Shown here: positions 1-6,695 of the stretch, in pieces
How the letters are laid out: every line of letters begins with the position of its first letter
How positions within the stretch are numbered: the stretch's first letter is position 1
Assembly: GCA_946479705.1 (NCBI GenBank)
Contig: CAMLHI010000072.1
Location: 1-8,549 of the forward strand
Source of the DNA: an uncultured Oxalobacteraceae bacterium
GTDB lineage: Bacteria > Pseudomonadota > Gammaproteobacteria > Burkholderiales > Burkholderiaceae
Length of the DNA stretch: 8,549 nucleotides
Direction of reading: 5' to 3'
Notes under the pieces: generated by a model
Database searches by the model: none
Told to the model about the DNA's origin: nothing
The model's input: the letters and a program-made list of their open reading frames with translations, nothing else
Program-made: the position numbers and the translations under genes

Positions 1-662
1 CCTTCCCAGATGCCGTCGTGCACGCGCGAGGCGGCATTCTTGCGGAAGTGGTGCAGGTGCAGCAGCGACACCGACGTCAAGCCGTAGGAAATCGGGGTCT
101 TGAAGAAGAAGTTGCCATCGAAATAGGTTTCGCGCTCCAGCTGCAGGGCCGCGCCCATCACGATGCCGTAATTGCCACCGATGATGTCGTAGGAAAAACC
201 GCGCCAGTCGCGCACGATCTCGGTGCGTTTATGAAAGCGGACCGAGCCCATGCCGTGCTGGCGGAACAGTTCCACCTCGGCCAGCAGGGTCGGGGTGTCG
301 GCCGGGTCGATGCATTCGTCCGAATCGACGAACCAGATGGTGTCGCAGGCGATGGCATGTTCGCGGATGTAGGCCAGCGCCACGTTGTACTGCTCGCCGT
401 TGAAGGCGAACTTGTCCATCTGGATGAAATGCCAGCCATTGCGCCGGGCGATCTCGGCCACGTTGTCGATCTGGTGGGTCGGACCGACCCAGCGCGAGGG
501 ATCGCTGTAATCGTTGGCCGCATCGCTCGACGGGTGGTTCAGGCGCGGCCAGATGCCGTGCACCACGATAATCGTCGCGCCGAGGCTGAGCGGCACACGC
601 GCGCATTCCTCGATGGTTTCGGCCGCGCCGCAGCCGCAAATGATTTGCACCAGATTCTTCAT
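1..662 (-). CDS. GT2-like glycosyltransferase, 3' end cut by window edge
   Basis: A reading frame opens at ATG 662-660 on the minus strand and stays open for 220 codons to the left edge, so the C-terminus is missing. The protein starts MKNLVQIICGCGAAETIEEC. A beta-strand-like stretch IIVVHGIW lies at residues 31-38. The motif WFVDSDE at 110-116 (D113-S-D115) looks like the metal- and nucleotide-sugar-binding DXD of a GT-A glycosyltransferase, followed by a histidine- and aromatic-rich acceptor-side region (YGLTSVSLLHLHHF). I infer a cytoplasmic sugar transferase for a surface glycan; donor and acceptor cannot be told. The start is supported by AGGGGA at 678-673, ten bases upstream. The gene begins 17 bp after the stop of the upstream glycosyltransferase-methyltransferase gene, so the two are probably co-transcribed. 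The GT-A call is fairly good and the exact family is uncertain. Confidence 0.75.
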   Translation of the reverse strand, partial: MKNLVQIICGCGAAETIEECARVPLSLGATIIVVHGIWPRLNHPSSDAANDYSDPSRWVGPTHQIDNVAEIARRNGWHFIQMDKFAFNGEQYNVALAYIREHAIACDTIWFVDSDECIDPADTPTLLAEVELFRQHGMGSVRFHKRTEIVRDWRGFSYDIIGGNYGIVMGAALQLERETYFDGNFFFKTPISYGLTSVSLLHLHHFRKNAASRVHDGIWE

Positions 663-679
663 CGTCCGGGCTTCCCCTC

Positions 680-2059
680 TTACAGCTTGATGCCGCCGGC
701 CGGTACCGGCACCTTGCGCAGCAATGTCAGCAGGTGCGGGCCGCGCCATTCCTGGCTGGTGATCTGGAACGCGCCCTTGAAGCCGTACATGGCGGCCCAG
801 CGGTTGGTGTCGTCGAAGTAAGCCTGGAAGGTCTGCTCACTGATGATATTCACGTGGGTCGGGTCGCGGAAGGCTTCGGCGTGCGGGTAGGCCGGGGTGA
901 AGGACATGAAGGTGCCGCCCATCTTGAGCACGCGGTAGACCTCGTTCATCAGTTCGATGAAGGGGTAGCGCCGCTCGGGCGCGTAGATCAGGCGCGGAAT
1001 GTGTTCGATGAAGTCGTGCGCGGTGACGTATTCGAAGAATTCGTCCTCGAAGGGAATCGGCTCGATGACCAGGTCGGCGCGCTTGATGTTCAGCTCGGGA
1101 ATATCGCGCACGTCGATGCCGTACATGATGTCGGCGCCGCAGGTGTTTTTCGGGTTCAGGCCGCAGCCGAGATCGAGGGCTTTCGTCATGGGGACTCCTA
1201 GGATGATGTGGTTTTCAAAAATGTCGAAGCGGCGGTCGGCGCGCAGTTCCGTGGGCAGCGGCCTGGCCGGATCGAGCCGGCCCGCGGTCCAGTTCTGCAG
1301 CCACCAGGGCCGCGACAGGGTATGGGTGGAGTCGCCATCGAAGCCGACGTTGGTGGCCAGGTTGACACCGGGGGTAATACAGGCGCGGTCGGCGCGCCAC
1401 AGCGACAGCTGCATGCGCCAGGCCCAGGAATTGACGCTGCCGCGCTGCAGGCTGGTGCGCACGCCATTCCAGAATTGCAAGGCGCCATCGTTGGCCACTA
1501 CCTTGGGCAACTGTTCGGCGAAGAAGCCATCGTCCTGCTCGACATTGTCGTCGTACAGGGCCCAGCGGTCGCGCCAGGTGGCCCAGCCCCAGCAATGGAA
1601 AATGCTGCACAGGAAATAGTCATCGCCCGGGACCGGGCAGCCGGGCAAGTGCCCGACCATATTGTTGCCGGAAATGGCGCCGACCCGCGCATCGTCCTTG
1701 TAGGCGTCCAGCGCGCGGGCGAAATACTCGAACAGGCCGGGGCCGAAGCGGATGTCGTCTTCCAGCACGATGCCGACTTCATTCTCGGAAAACATCCAGT
1801 CGATGGCGGTGCGCACATTGCGGCGCAAGCCCAGGTTAACCGGGCTGATGCGCGCCTTCAGGTCGCAGGGCCAGTCGATCGTCTTGATCAGTTCGGCAAC
1901 CTGGGCGCAGGCGGCGACATCGGCCTCGTTGCCCGGCCGTGGCCCATCGACCACAAAATACACCTTGCGCGGCTGCACCTGGCGCAGGTCGGCGATCAGG
2001 CCCGCGGTCAAGTCCGGCCGGTTGAAGTTCAGCAGTACTACGGGTAGGTCTTGGCTCAT
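680..2059 (-). CDS. GT2-type glycosyltransferase fused in frame to a class I SAM methyltransferase
   Basis: One open frame of 459 codons carries two enzymes. Residues 1-290 are a GT-A glycosyltransferase: PVVLLNFNRPDL near the N-terminus, VLEDD at 98-102 as the DXD-type metal site, and CWGWATWRDRW at 156-166, a motif common in bacterial GT2 proteins with the LEDD signature. Residues 291-459 are a small Rossmann methyltransferase starting MTKALDLGCG (SAM motif I), with VTAHDFIEHIP as the later SAM/active-site segment and VLKMGG before the C-terminal strands. Such enzymes methylate sugars or related acceptors; the substrate here is unknown. I chose ATG 2059 because an upstream in-frame TTG (2128-2126) forms the -35 box of a likely promoter. 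The methyltransferase has its own AGGAG and ATG (1189), so it may also be made alone (169 residues). The fusion may be genuine or come from a one-base indel near the end of the glycosyltransferase. Stop is TAA at 682-680. Confidence 0.85.
   Translation of the reverse strand: MSQDLPVVLLNFNRPDLTAGLIADLRQVQPRKVYFVVDGPRPGNEADVAACAQVAELIKTIDWPCDLKARISPVNLGLRRNVRTAIDWMFSENEVGIVLEDDIRFGPGLFEYFARALDAYKDDARVGAISGNNMVGHLPGCPVPGDDYFLCSIFHCWGWATWRDRWALYDDNVEQDDGFFAEQLPKVVANDGALQFWNGVRTSLQRGSVNSWAWRMQLSLWRADRACITPGVNLATNVGFDGDSTHTLSRPWWLQNWTAGRLDPARPLPTELRADRRFDIFENHIILGVPMTKALDLGCGLNPKNTCGADIMYGIDVRDIPELNIKRADLVIEPIPFEDEFFEYVTAHDFIEHIPRLIYAPERRYPFIELMNEVYRVLKMGGTFMSFTPAYPHAEAFRDPTHVNIISEQTFQAYFDDTNRWAAMYGFKGAFQITSQEWRGPHLLTLLRKVPVPAGGIKL
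1187..1199 (-). promoter_or_regulatory. Internal ribosome binding site and start codon of the methyltransferase part
   Basis: On the minus strand AGGAG (1199-1195) is followed after five bases by ATG (1189-1187), an almost ideal Shine-Dalgarno and spacing. The ATG begins MTKALDLGCG, exactly where a stand-alone methyltransferase would start. A TAG at 1200-1198 overlaps the AGGAG but is one base out of the glycosyltransferase frame. This suggests independent or coupled translation of the methyltransferase despite the in-frame read-through. Confidence 0.65.
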
Positions 2060-2098
2060 GGGCCGTCCAGGGTCGGGTGGAGGGGCGGGCAATGATCC

Positions 2099-2128
2099 AG
2101 TATCTTTGATGTGCGGAAACGCTGTCAA
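2099..2128 (-). promoter_or_regulatory. Sigma-70-like promoter for the leftward glycan genes
   Basis: Reading the minus strand, a perfect TTGACA (2128-2123) is followed by an 18-bp spacer and GATACT (2104-2099), which matches TATAAT at four of six positions. Transcription would begin around 2092, giving a leader of about 33 bases before ATG 2059. The position fits a divergent promoter region between the glycosyltransferase-methyltransferase gene and the exporter. Prediction is from sequence only. Confidence 0.55.
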
Positions 2129-2213
2129 GATGCTGGCGGCATGGCAACAGTATGCATCCTACGTGGCCACCCGGTCCAACGAAGCGACGAGGAAGAGGCA
2201 TTAGTGCGGCCTA

Positions 2214-2229
2214 TTTGCGACTTTGCGAC
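2214..2229 (+). repeat. Perfect tandem duplication of TTTGCGAC
   Basis: The 8-bp unit TTTGCGAC occurs twice back to back (2214-2221 and 2222-2229). It ends 13 bp before a -10-like TAGAAT and covers the place where a -35 box would lie. It may be a regulator binding site or a chance duplication; an 8-bp pitch is not a full helical turn, so a two-site cooperative operator is not obvious. Confidence 0.6.
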
Positions 2230-2248
2230 ACAAGTGCTGGAGTAGAAT
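2222..2248 (+). promoter_or_regulatory. Candidate promoter for the type I exporter operon
   Basis: TAGAAT at 2243-2248 matches the -10 consensus at five of six positions and lies 49 bp before the exporter start codon, giving a leader of about 43 bases. No good -35 sits at 16-18 bp: the nearest TTG-containing hexamers (TTTGCG 2222, TTGCGA 2223) leave only 14-15 bp. The promoter may therefore be weak or depend on an activator. The rest of the divergent spacer (2060-2297) shows no gene, RNA or terminator that I can recognise. Confidence 0.4.
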
Positions 2249-2297
2249 CTTGCCACGAACCCATATTTGCGGCCCGCCGCGGGAGTCCCCAAGCCAC

Positions 2298-4442
2298 ATG
2301 AGTGCAAATTTTTCCCATTCGGTCATCCAGTGCCTGACCGCGATTGCCCAGCATCACGGCATCCAGATTAATCCGGAGCGGCTGATCGACGACTACGCAC
2401 TGACCGCGGAAGAACCCAAGCCCTCGCTGGTGCTGCGCATCGCCGCCGACATCGGCATGAAGGCGCGCAACGACAAGCTGACCTGGAACAGCCTGGTCGA
2501 CCAGGGCGGGGTGTTTCCCCTGATCGCCCGCCTGGCCAACGGCAACGGCGTGATCGTGGTGGGCGTGCGCGGCGAAGGCTCCGAAGCCACCGTGGCGGTG
2601 CTCGACCCGCTCGAAGACGTGGCCAATGTGCTGCTGTTGAACCAGGCGCAGTTCTGCTCGCGCTGGGAAGGCGACGTGGTGTTCGTCAAGCGCCACCACA
2701 AGCTGACCGATCCCAACCAGCCCTTCTCGCTGCGCTGGTTCATTCCCGAAATCCTCAAGCAAAAGGCGGCCTTCCGCGACATCGCCATCACCGCCGCCTG
2801 CATGCACTTGCTGGCGCTGGCCTCGCCGATCTTCTTCCAGCTGGTGATCGACAAGGTGCTGGTGCACCAGAGCCAGTCGACCCTGTGGGTGCTGGGCGTG
2901 GGCATCGTCATCGCGCTGGTGTTCGATTCGACCTTCGGCTACCTGCGCCAGATGCTGACCCTGGCGGCGACCAACAAGATCGACATGCGCCTGACCCGGC
3001 GCACCTTCTCGCACCTGCTGTCGCTGCCGATCGACTACTTCGAGACCACCACCGCCGGCGTGGTCACGCGCCACATGCAGCAGCTCGACCGCATCCGCAG
3101 CTTCCTCACCGGGCGCCTGTTCTTCACCGTGCTGGACGCCACCGCCCTGCTGGTGTTCATGCCGATCCTGTTTACCTATTCGGTCAAGCTGGCCATGATC
3201 ACGCTGGCTTTCACGGCCGTGATCGCGGCCCTGGTGGCGGCCATGGTGCCGGCCTTCCAGCGCCGCCTGCAAGCGCTGTACGCGGTCGAAGGCAAGCGCC
3301 AGTCGATGCTGGTCGAGACCGTGCACGGCATGCGCACCGTGAAGGCGCTGGCGATCGAGCCGGCCCAGCGCAAGGAATGGGACCAGCGCTCGGCCGATTC
3401 GATCAGCATGCACTTCCGGGTCGGCCAGATTTCCATCACCGGCAACTCGGTCACCGACTTCCTCGGCAAGCTGCTGCCGGTGGTGATCATCGTGATCGGC
3501 GCCCAGGACGTGTTCGACCAGACCATGACGGTCGGTTCCCTGATCGCTTTCCAGATGATTACCGGACGCGTCACCGGCCCGCTGATCGCCATCGTCGGCC
3601 TGGTCAACGAATACCAGGAAACCGCGCTGTCGGTGAAGATGCTGGGCGAAGTGATGAACCGCGCCCCCGAAGGCCGCTCCGGCGCGGGCGGCCTGCGCAA
3701 CAAGCTGGTCGGCAACATCACCTTCGACAACGTCACCTTCCGCTATCCCAATGCGGCCAACCTGGCGCTGGACCGCGCCAGCTTCACCATCCCGGCCGGC
3801 ACCGTGATCGGGGTGGTGGGCCGCAGCGGTTCCGGCAAGACCACCTTGACCAAGCTGATCCAGGGCCTGTATCCGGTCGAGGAAGGCATCATCCGCTTCG
3901 ATGGCGTCGATGCGCGCGAATTCGAACTGTCGCACCTGCGCCGCCAGATCGGCGTGGTCTTGCAGGAAAATTTCCTGTTCCGCGGCACCGTGCGCGAAAA
4001 CATCACCGCCACCAAGCCCGACGCCTCCTTCGAGGAAATCGTCGCCGCGGCCGACGCGGCCGGCGCCTCCGAATTCATCGAGCGCCTGCCGCAGGGCTTC
4101 GACACCCTGCTCGAGGAAAACGCCTCGAACCTGTCCGGCGGGCAAAAGCAGCGCCTGTCGATCGCCCGCTCCCTGCTGGCCAAGCCGCGCATCCTGATCC
4201 TGGACGAAGCGGCCAGCGCACTCGACCCCGAAAGCGAAGCCATCTTCATCAGCAACCTGTCGCGCATTGCGGTAGGCCGTACTGTGGTGATGATTTCCCA
4301 CCGCCTGTCCACCCTCGTCAATGCCGACATGATCATGGTCATGCAGCAGGGCTCCCTGGTCGATAAAGGCCGCCACGAGGAATTACTGACCCGATGCGAC
4401 ACCTACCAGCACCTATGGAACCAACAAACAAGCCACCTGTGA
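2298..4442 (+). CDS. Type I secretion ABC exporter, HlyB-type, with degenerate C39-like domain
   Basis: This 714-residue protein is the inner-membrane ATPase/permease of a type I secretion system, powering one-step export of a protein through HlyD and a TolC-like pore. Residues 1 to about 125 form a C39 peptidase-like domain whose catalytic Cys position appears to be Ser8 and whose His position is lost (NGNGVIVV where HlyB has a His), so it should bind substrate and not cut a leader. Residues about 150-430 hold the membrane domain with several hydrophobic helices. The nucleotide-binding domain has Walker A GRSGSGKTT (508-516, Lys514), Q-loop VVLQENFLF, signature LSGGQ (612-616), Walker B ILILDE (632-637) and His668 in MISHR. 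All ATPase motifs are intact. I chose ATG 2298 (GGGAG at 2281-2285) over an upstream TTG at 2223, which lies in the likely promoter. The C39-like domain points to RTX-like substrates with a C-terminal signal; none is in the window. It overlaps the next gene. Confidence 0.95.
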   Translation: MSANFSHSVIQCLTAIAQHHGIQINPERLIDDYALTAEEPKPSLVLRIAADIGMKARNDKLTWNSLVDQGGVFPLIARLANGNGVIVVGVRGEGSEATVAVLDPLEDVANVLLLNQAQFCSRWEGDVVFVKRHHKLTDPNQPFSLRWFIPEILKQKAAFRDIAITAACMHLLALASPIFFQLVIDKVLVHQSQSTLWVLGVGIVIALVFDSTFGYLRQMLTLAATNKIDMRLTRRTFSHLLSLPIDYFETTTAGVVTRHMQQLDRIRSFLTGRLFFTVLDATALLVFMPILFTYSVKLAMITLAFTAVIAALVAAMVPAFQRRLQALYAVEGKRQSMLVETVHGMRTVKALAIEPAQRKEWDQRSADSISMHFRVGQISITGNSVTDFLGKLLPVVIIVIGAQDVFDQTMTVGSLIAFQMITGRVTGPLIAIVGLVNEYQETALSVKMLGEVMNRAPEGRSGAGGLRNKLVGNITFDNVTFRYPNAANLALDRASFTIPAGTVIGVVGRSGSGKTTLTKLIQGLYPVEEGIIRFDGVDAREFELSHLRRQIGVVLQENFLFRGTVRENITATKPDASFEEIVAAADAAGASEFIERLPQGFDTLLEENASNLSGGQKQRLSIARSLLAKPRILILDEAASALDPESEAIFISNLSRIAVGRTVVMISHRLSTLVNADMIMVMQQGSLVDKGRHEELLTRCDTYQHLWNQQTSHL

Positions 4443-5770
4443 GCAAGGCCAAGCCTGGCAAGGGCGGACCGGACCTGGAATTCTTGCCGGACGCCGATTC
4501 GCTGGAACGCTCGCCGCTGCCGCCGTTCCTGCGCATCACGCCGATGGTGCTGGCCGGCGCCCTGCTGACCTTCCTGCTGTGGTCATCCGTGTCCGAGATG
4601 GACGAGATCGTCACCGCGCGCGGCCGCCTGGTCACGGACAACCCGAACATCGTGCTGCAGCCGATCGAGACGGCCGTCATCCAGCACATCAATGTGCGGG
4701 TCGGCCAGGTGGTCAAGAAGGGCGACCTGCTGGCCACGCTCGACCCGACCTTCGCCAAGGCCGACGAAGACCAGCTGCGCTCGCGCCTGAACAGCCTGGC
4801 GACCCAGCAGCGCGAACTCGAAGCCGAGCTCGCCGGCAAGACGCCGGACCGGCTGGCGCGCGATTCGGACAGCCTGCTGCAGGCCAACCTGGCCGGCGAG
4901 CGTAAGCTCAACTACCAGTCCCAGGCGGTGCGCCTGCGCGAGACCGTGGCCAAGCTGCGCGCCACGCTGGAAACCAACCGGCGCGACCAGACCACCCTGG
5001 CCAACCGGGTCAAGGCCCTGCGCGAGATCGAAGCCATGCAGGAAAAGCTGGTAGCCCAGCAGTACGGCGCCCGTTTGCAATTGCTGCAAGCCCAGGACAA
5101 CCGCCTGAGCGTGGAGCGCGAGCTGGACCTGACCGTCAACCGCGAGCATGAAATCGCGCGCGACCTGGCCGTGGCGGAAGCCGATCTGTCGGCGTTTGGC
5201 AACAACTGGCGCCAAAAAACCATGGAAGAATTGCTCAGCACATCGCGCGAAAGCGCCACCCTGCGTGAGCAGCTCAACAAGGCCGACAAGCGCCGCGAGC
5301 ACATCCAATTGATCGCGCCGGCCGACGGCGTGGTGCTCGATATTGCCAAGCTGTCACCGGGCTCGGTGGTCAAGGAAGCCGAAGCCTTCTTCACTTTGGT
5401 GCCGCTGGGCGGCAAGCTGGAAGCCGAAGTGCGCCTCGATGCGCTCGACGTCGGCCACGTGAAACCGGGCGCCAGCGCGCACCTGAAATTCGATGCCTTC
5501 CCCTATCAGAAGCATGGCGGGCTGGAGGGCAAGGTACGGGTCATCAGCGGCGACGCCTTCCGCCGCGAAGGCGGCAGCGGCGGCCCGGATGCCTACTACC
5601 TGGCGCTGGTGGACGTGAGCGCCGGCCGGCTCAAGGGCATGAAGGCCGAAGACCGCCTCTTGCCCGGCATGACCATGTCGGCCGAGATCGTGGTGGGCAA
5701 GCGCACCGTGTTGTCGTACCTGCTATGGCCGCTGTCGAAAGCCATGGACGAGTCCCTGCGCGAGCCCTGA
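4394..5770 (+). CDS. Type I secretion membrane fusion protein, HlyD family
   Basis: This periplasmic adaptor links the ABC exporter to an outer-membrane TolC-like channel. The 458-residue protein has a short cytoplasmic N-terminus, one membrane helix at about 48-66 (ITPMVLAGALLTFLLWSSV), a biotinyl-lipoyl-like half at about 88-120 (VGQVVKKGDLLATLDP), a long Gln/Glu/Arg/Leu-rich coiled coil from about 122 to 310, the second lipoyl half (LIAPADGVVLDIAKLSPGSV), and a beta-barrel region. The C-terminal segment 422-444 (LLPGM...YLL) fits the HlyD family signature pattern at every position I checked, and the ending SLREP is typical, so it is full length. The start is uncertain: ATG 4394 has AGGA at 4377-4380, ATG 4415 has no clear site, and GTG 4439 overlaps the exporter stop as GTGA, typical of coupling. 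All lie before the membrane helix, so function is the same. It is co-transcribed with the exporter. Confidence 0.93.
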   Translation: MRHLPAPMEPTNKPPVSKAKPGKGGPDLEFLPDADSLERSPLPPFLRITPMVLAGALLTFLLWSSVSEMDEIVTARGRLVTDNPNIVLQPIETAVIQHINVRVGQVVKKGDLLATLDPTFAKADEDQLRSRLNSLATQQRELEAELAGKTPDRLARDSDSLLQANLAGERKLNYQSQAVRLRETVAKLRATLETNRRDQTTLANRVKALREIEAMQEKLVAQQYGARLQLLQAQDNRLSVERELDLTVNREHEIARDLAVAEADLSAFGNNWRQKTMEELLSTSRESATLREQLNKADKRREHIQLIAPADGVVLDIAKLSPGSVVKEAEAFFTLVPLGGKLEAEVRLDALDVGHVKPGASAHLKFDAFPYQKHGGLEGKVRVISGDAFRREGGSGGPDAYYLALVDVSAGRLKGMKAEDRLLPGMTMSAEIVVGKRTVLSYLLWPLSKAMDESLREP

Positions 5771-5789
5771 GAGCCTGAGAGCCCGAGAG
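5762..5789 (+). repeat. Imperfect 8-9 bp tandem repeat spanning the HlyD stop codon
   Basis: Units GAGCCCTGA (5762-5770), GAGCCTGA (5771-5778), GAGCCCGA (5779-5786) and a partial GAG follow each other. The first unit contains the last two codons' bases and the TGA stop of the membrane fusion gene. It looks like slippage-derived duplication. No hairpin with a T-run is seen in 5771-5854, so no intrinsic terminator is called there. Confidence 0.6.
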
Positions 5790-5799
5790 TCTTTCTCCA

Positions 5800-5828
5800 T
5801 TGCAGCGCATGCGGTGTTCAGATAGCAT
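5800..5828 (+). promoter_or_regulatory. Candidate promoter for the downstream three-gene glycan unit
   Basis: TTGCAG (5800-5805), a 17-bp spacer and TAGCAT (5823-5828, four of six matches to TATAAT) lie just upstream of the gene starting at 5855, giving a leader of about 20 bases. The -35 is weak. Two copies of the palindrome GCATGC (5807-5812 and 5825-5830) fall in the spacer and over the -10. Read-through from the exporter genes is also possible. Confidence 0.35.
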
Positions 5829-5854
5829 GCCTTACTTACCCAAGCGGGATCGCC

Positions 5855-6694
5855 ATGAATAAAATCGCCCTCTGCTTTTTCGGACTGAACCGGAGCCTGT
5901 CGCACACCGTCGCCTCGATCGAAGCGAACGTGATCGCCCCGCTCAAGGAAGCCGGACTGGAAGTGGACGTGGTGGGCGCGCTGATGCGCCCGCGCGGCAC
6001 CTTTTCGAATGCGCGCAGCCAGGAAAGCAACCTGGCGCCGGAAGCCAATTTCGAAGACTTGCTGCGGCCGCGCCGCCACGAATACATCGACCAGGCCGCC
6101 TTCGACGAGCACATCACGCCGACCATCCTGCGCCTCGGCCTGGACGACTATTACCAGGACCAGCACGCCAGCACGCGCAACATCGTGCGCGAGCTGTTTT
6201 CGGTCAAGCGCAGCTTCGCGCTGCTCGAAGGCAGCCGTCCCGACGCAGTGATTTTCCTGCGCCCGGACCTGCTGTACCGCGACCGCCTCGACATCGCGCG
6301 CTACCTGCCCCAGCTGGAAGGCGCGGCGCGCGCGATGACCCCAAGCTGGCAGAAATGGGGCGGACTGAACGACCGCTTCGCGCTGTGCAATTACGCCGGC
6401 GCGGAAGTGTACGGGCGCCGCTACGACGCCTTCTGGCACGCCGCGCCGCTGTTTCGCAAGAACCTGCAGGCCGAGGCGCTGCTGCTGGCCACCCTGCTGC
6501 TGCAAGGCGTCGCCTTCGCTGCCTACACCAGCGAAATGGCGGTGCGCGTGCGCGCCGACGGGCGCCACCAGGATGAAGCCGAAGGCGAATGCGGCAGCAA
6601 TGAAACCATGATCACGATGTTACAGAACTACCAGCGCGGCATTGCCCAACAGGCGGGTGCAGCGAACAATCCACCCAATACGAAGGGAGCTTGA
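5855..6694 (+). CDS. Putative glycosyltransferase-like protein, family uncertain
   Basis: I do not recognise a named family with certainty. The 279-residue protein opens with a Rossmann- or GT-A-like first strand, KIALCFFGLNRSLSHTVASI, as in several polysaccharide-locus transferase-like proteins. The middle holds DAVIFLRPDLLYRDRLD (residues 130-146), where the RPD at 136-138 sits where a DXD-type motif is expected after a hydrophobic strand, and LNDRFALCNYAGAEVYGRRY (171-190), a pattern I associate with such proteins. There is no signal peptide; a hydrophobic stretch near 206-222 (AEALLLATLLLQGVAFAAY) looks like a buried helix. The C-terminus is polar and probably flexible. The start ATG 5855 has only a weak GGGA at 5845-5848. 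The next gene starts one base after its stop, so it is cotranslated with a sugar aminotransferase and a methyltransferase, supporting a glycan role. Calling it a glycosyltransferase is an inference. Confidence 0.6.
   Translation: MNKIALCFFGLNRSLSHTVASIEANVIAPLKEAGLEVDVVGALMRPRGTFSNARSQESNLAPEANFEDLLRPRRHEYIDQAAFDEHITPTILRLGLDDYYQDQHASTRNIVRELFSVKRSFALLEGSRPDAVIFLRPDLLYRDRLDIARYLPQLEGAARAMTPSWQKWGGLNDRFALCNYAGAEVYGRRYDAFWHAAPLFRKNLQAEALLLATLLLQGVAFAAYTSEMAVRVRADGRHQDEAEGECGSNETMITMLQNYQRGIAQQAGAANNPPNTKGA
6683..6689 (+). promoter_or_regulatory. Strong ribosome binding site fixing the aminotransferase start
   Basis: AAGGGAG lies six bases before ATG 6696, inside the last codons of the preceding gene. 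It decides in favour of this ATG over an upstream in-frame TTG at 6642, and suggests translation coupled to the preceding gene, whose TGA is at 6692-6694. Confidence 0.65.
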
Positions 6695-6695
6695 C

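Noticed and set aside
18..821. A plus-strand frame over the left-edge glycosyltransferase
   Set aside because: It crosses the end of one minus-strand gene and the start of another, and its protein shows no recognisable pattern.
1208..2047. A 279-codon plus-strand frame opposite the glycosyltransferase
   Set aside because: It is an Ala/Gly/Val/Gln-rich shadow; the minus strand shows LEDD and WGWATW motifs.
2262..2290. GC-rich inverted repeats (CCCGC-C-GCGGG and GGG-AGT-CCC) before the exporter start, possibly hiding the ribosome binding site
   Set aside because: Stems are 3-5 bp with loops too short to form well; in a GC-rich genome this is expected by chance.
2282..2291. GGAGTCCCCA shared with the leader of the methyltransferase part (minus strand 1198-1189)
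   Set aside because: Both contain a Shine-Dalgarno core, so a ten-base match is weak evidence of a shared regulatory site; there is no further similarity around it.
2211..4376. A 721-codon open frame antisense to the exporter
   Set aside because: Its translation is rich in His, Gln, Asp, Gly and Arg with no domain pattern, as expected for the complement of a GC-rich gene; the plus strand has complete ABC exporter motifs.
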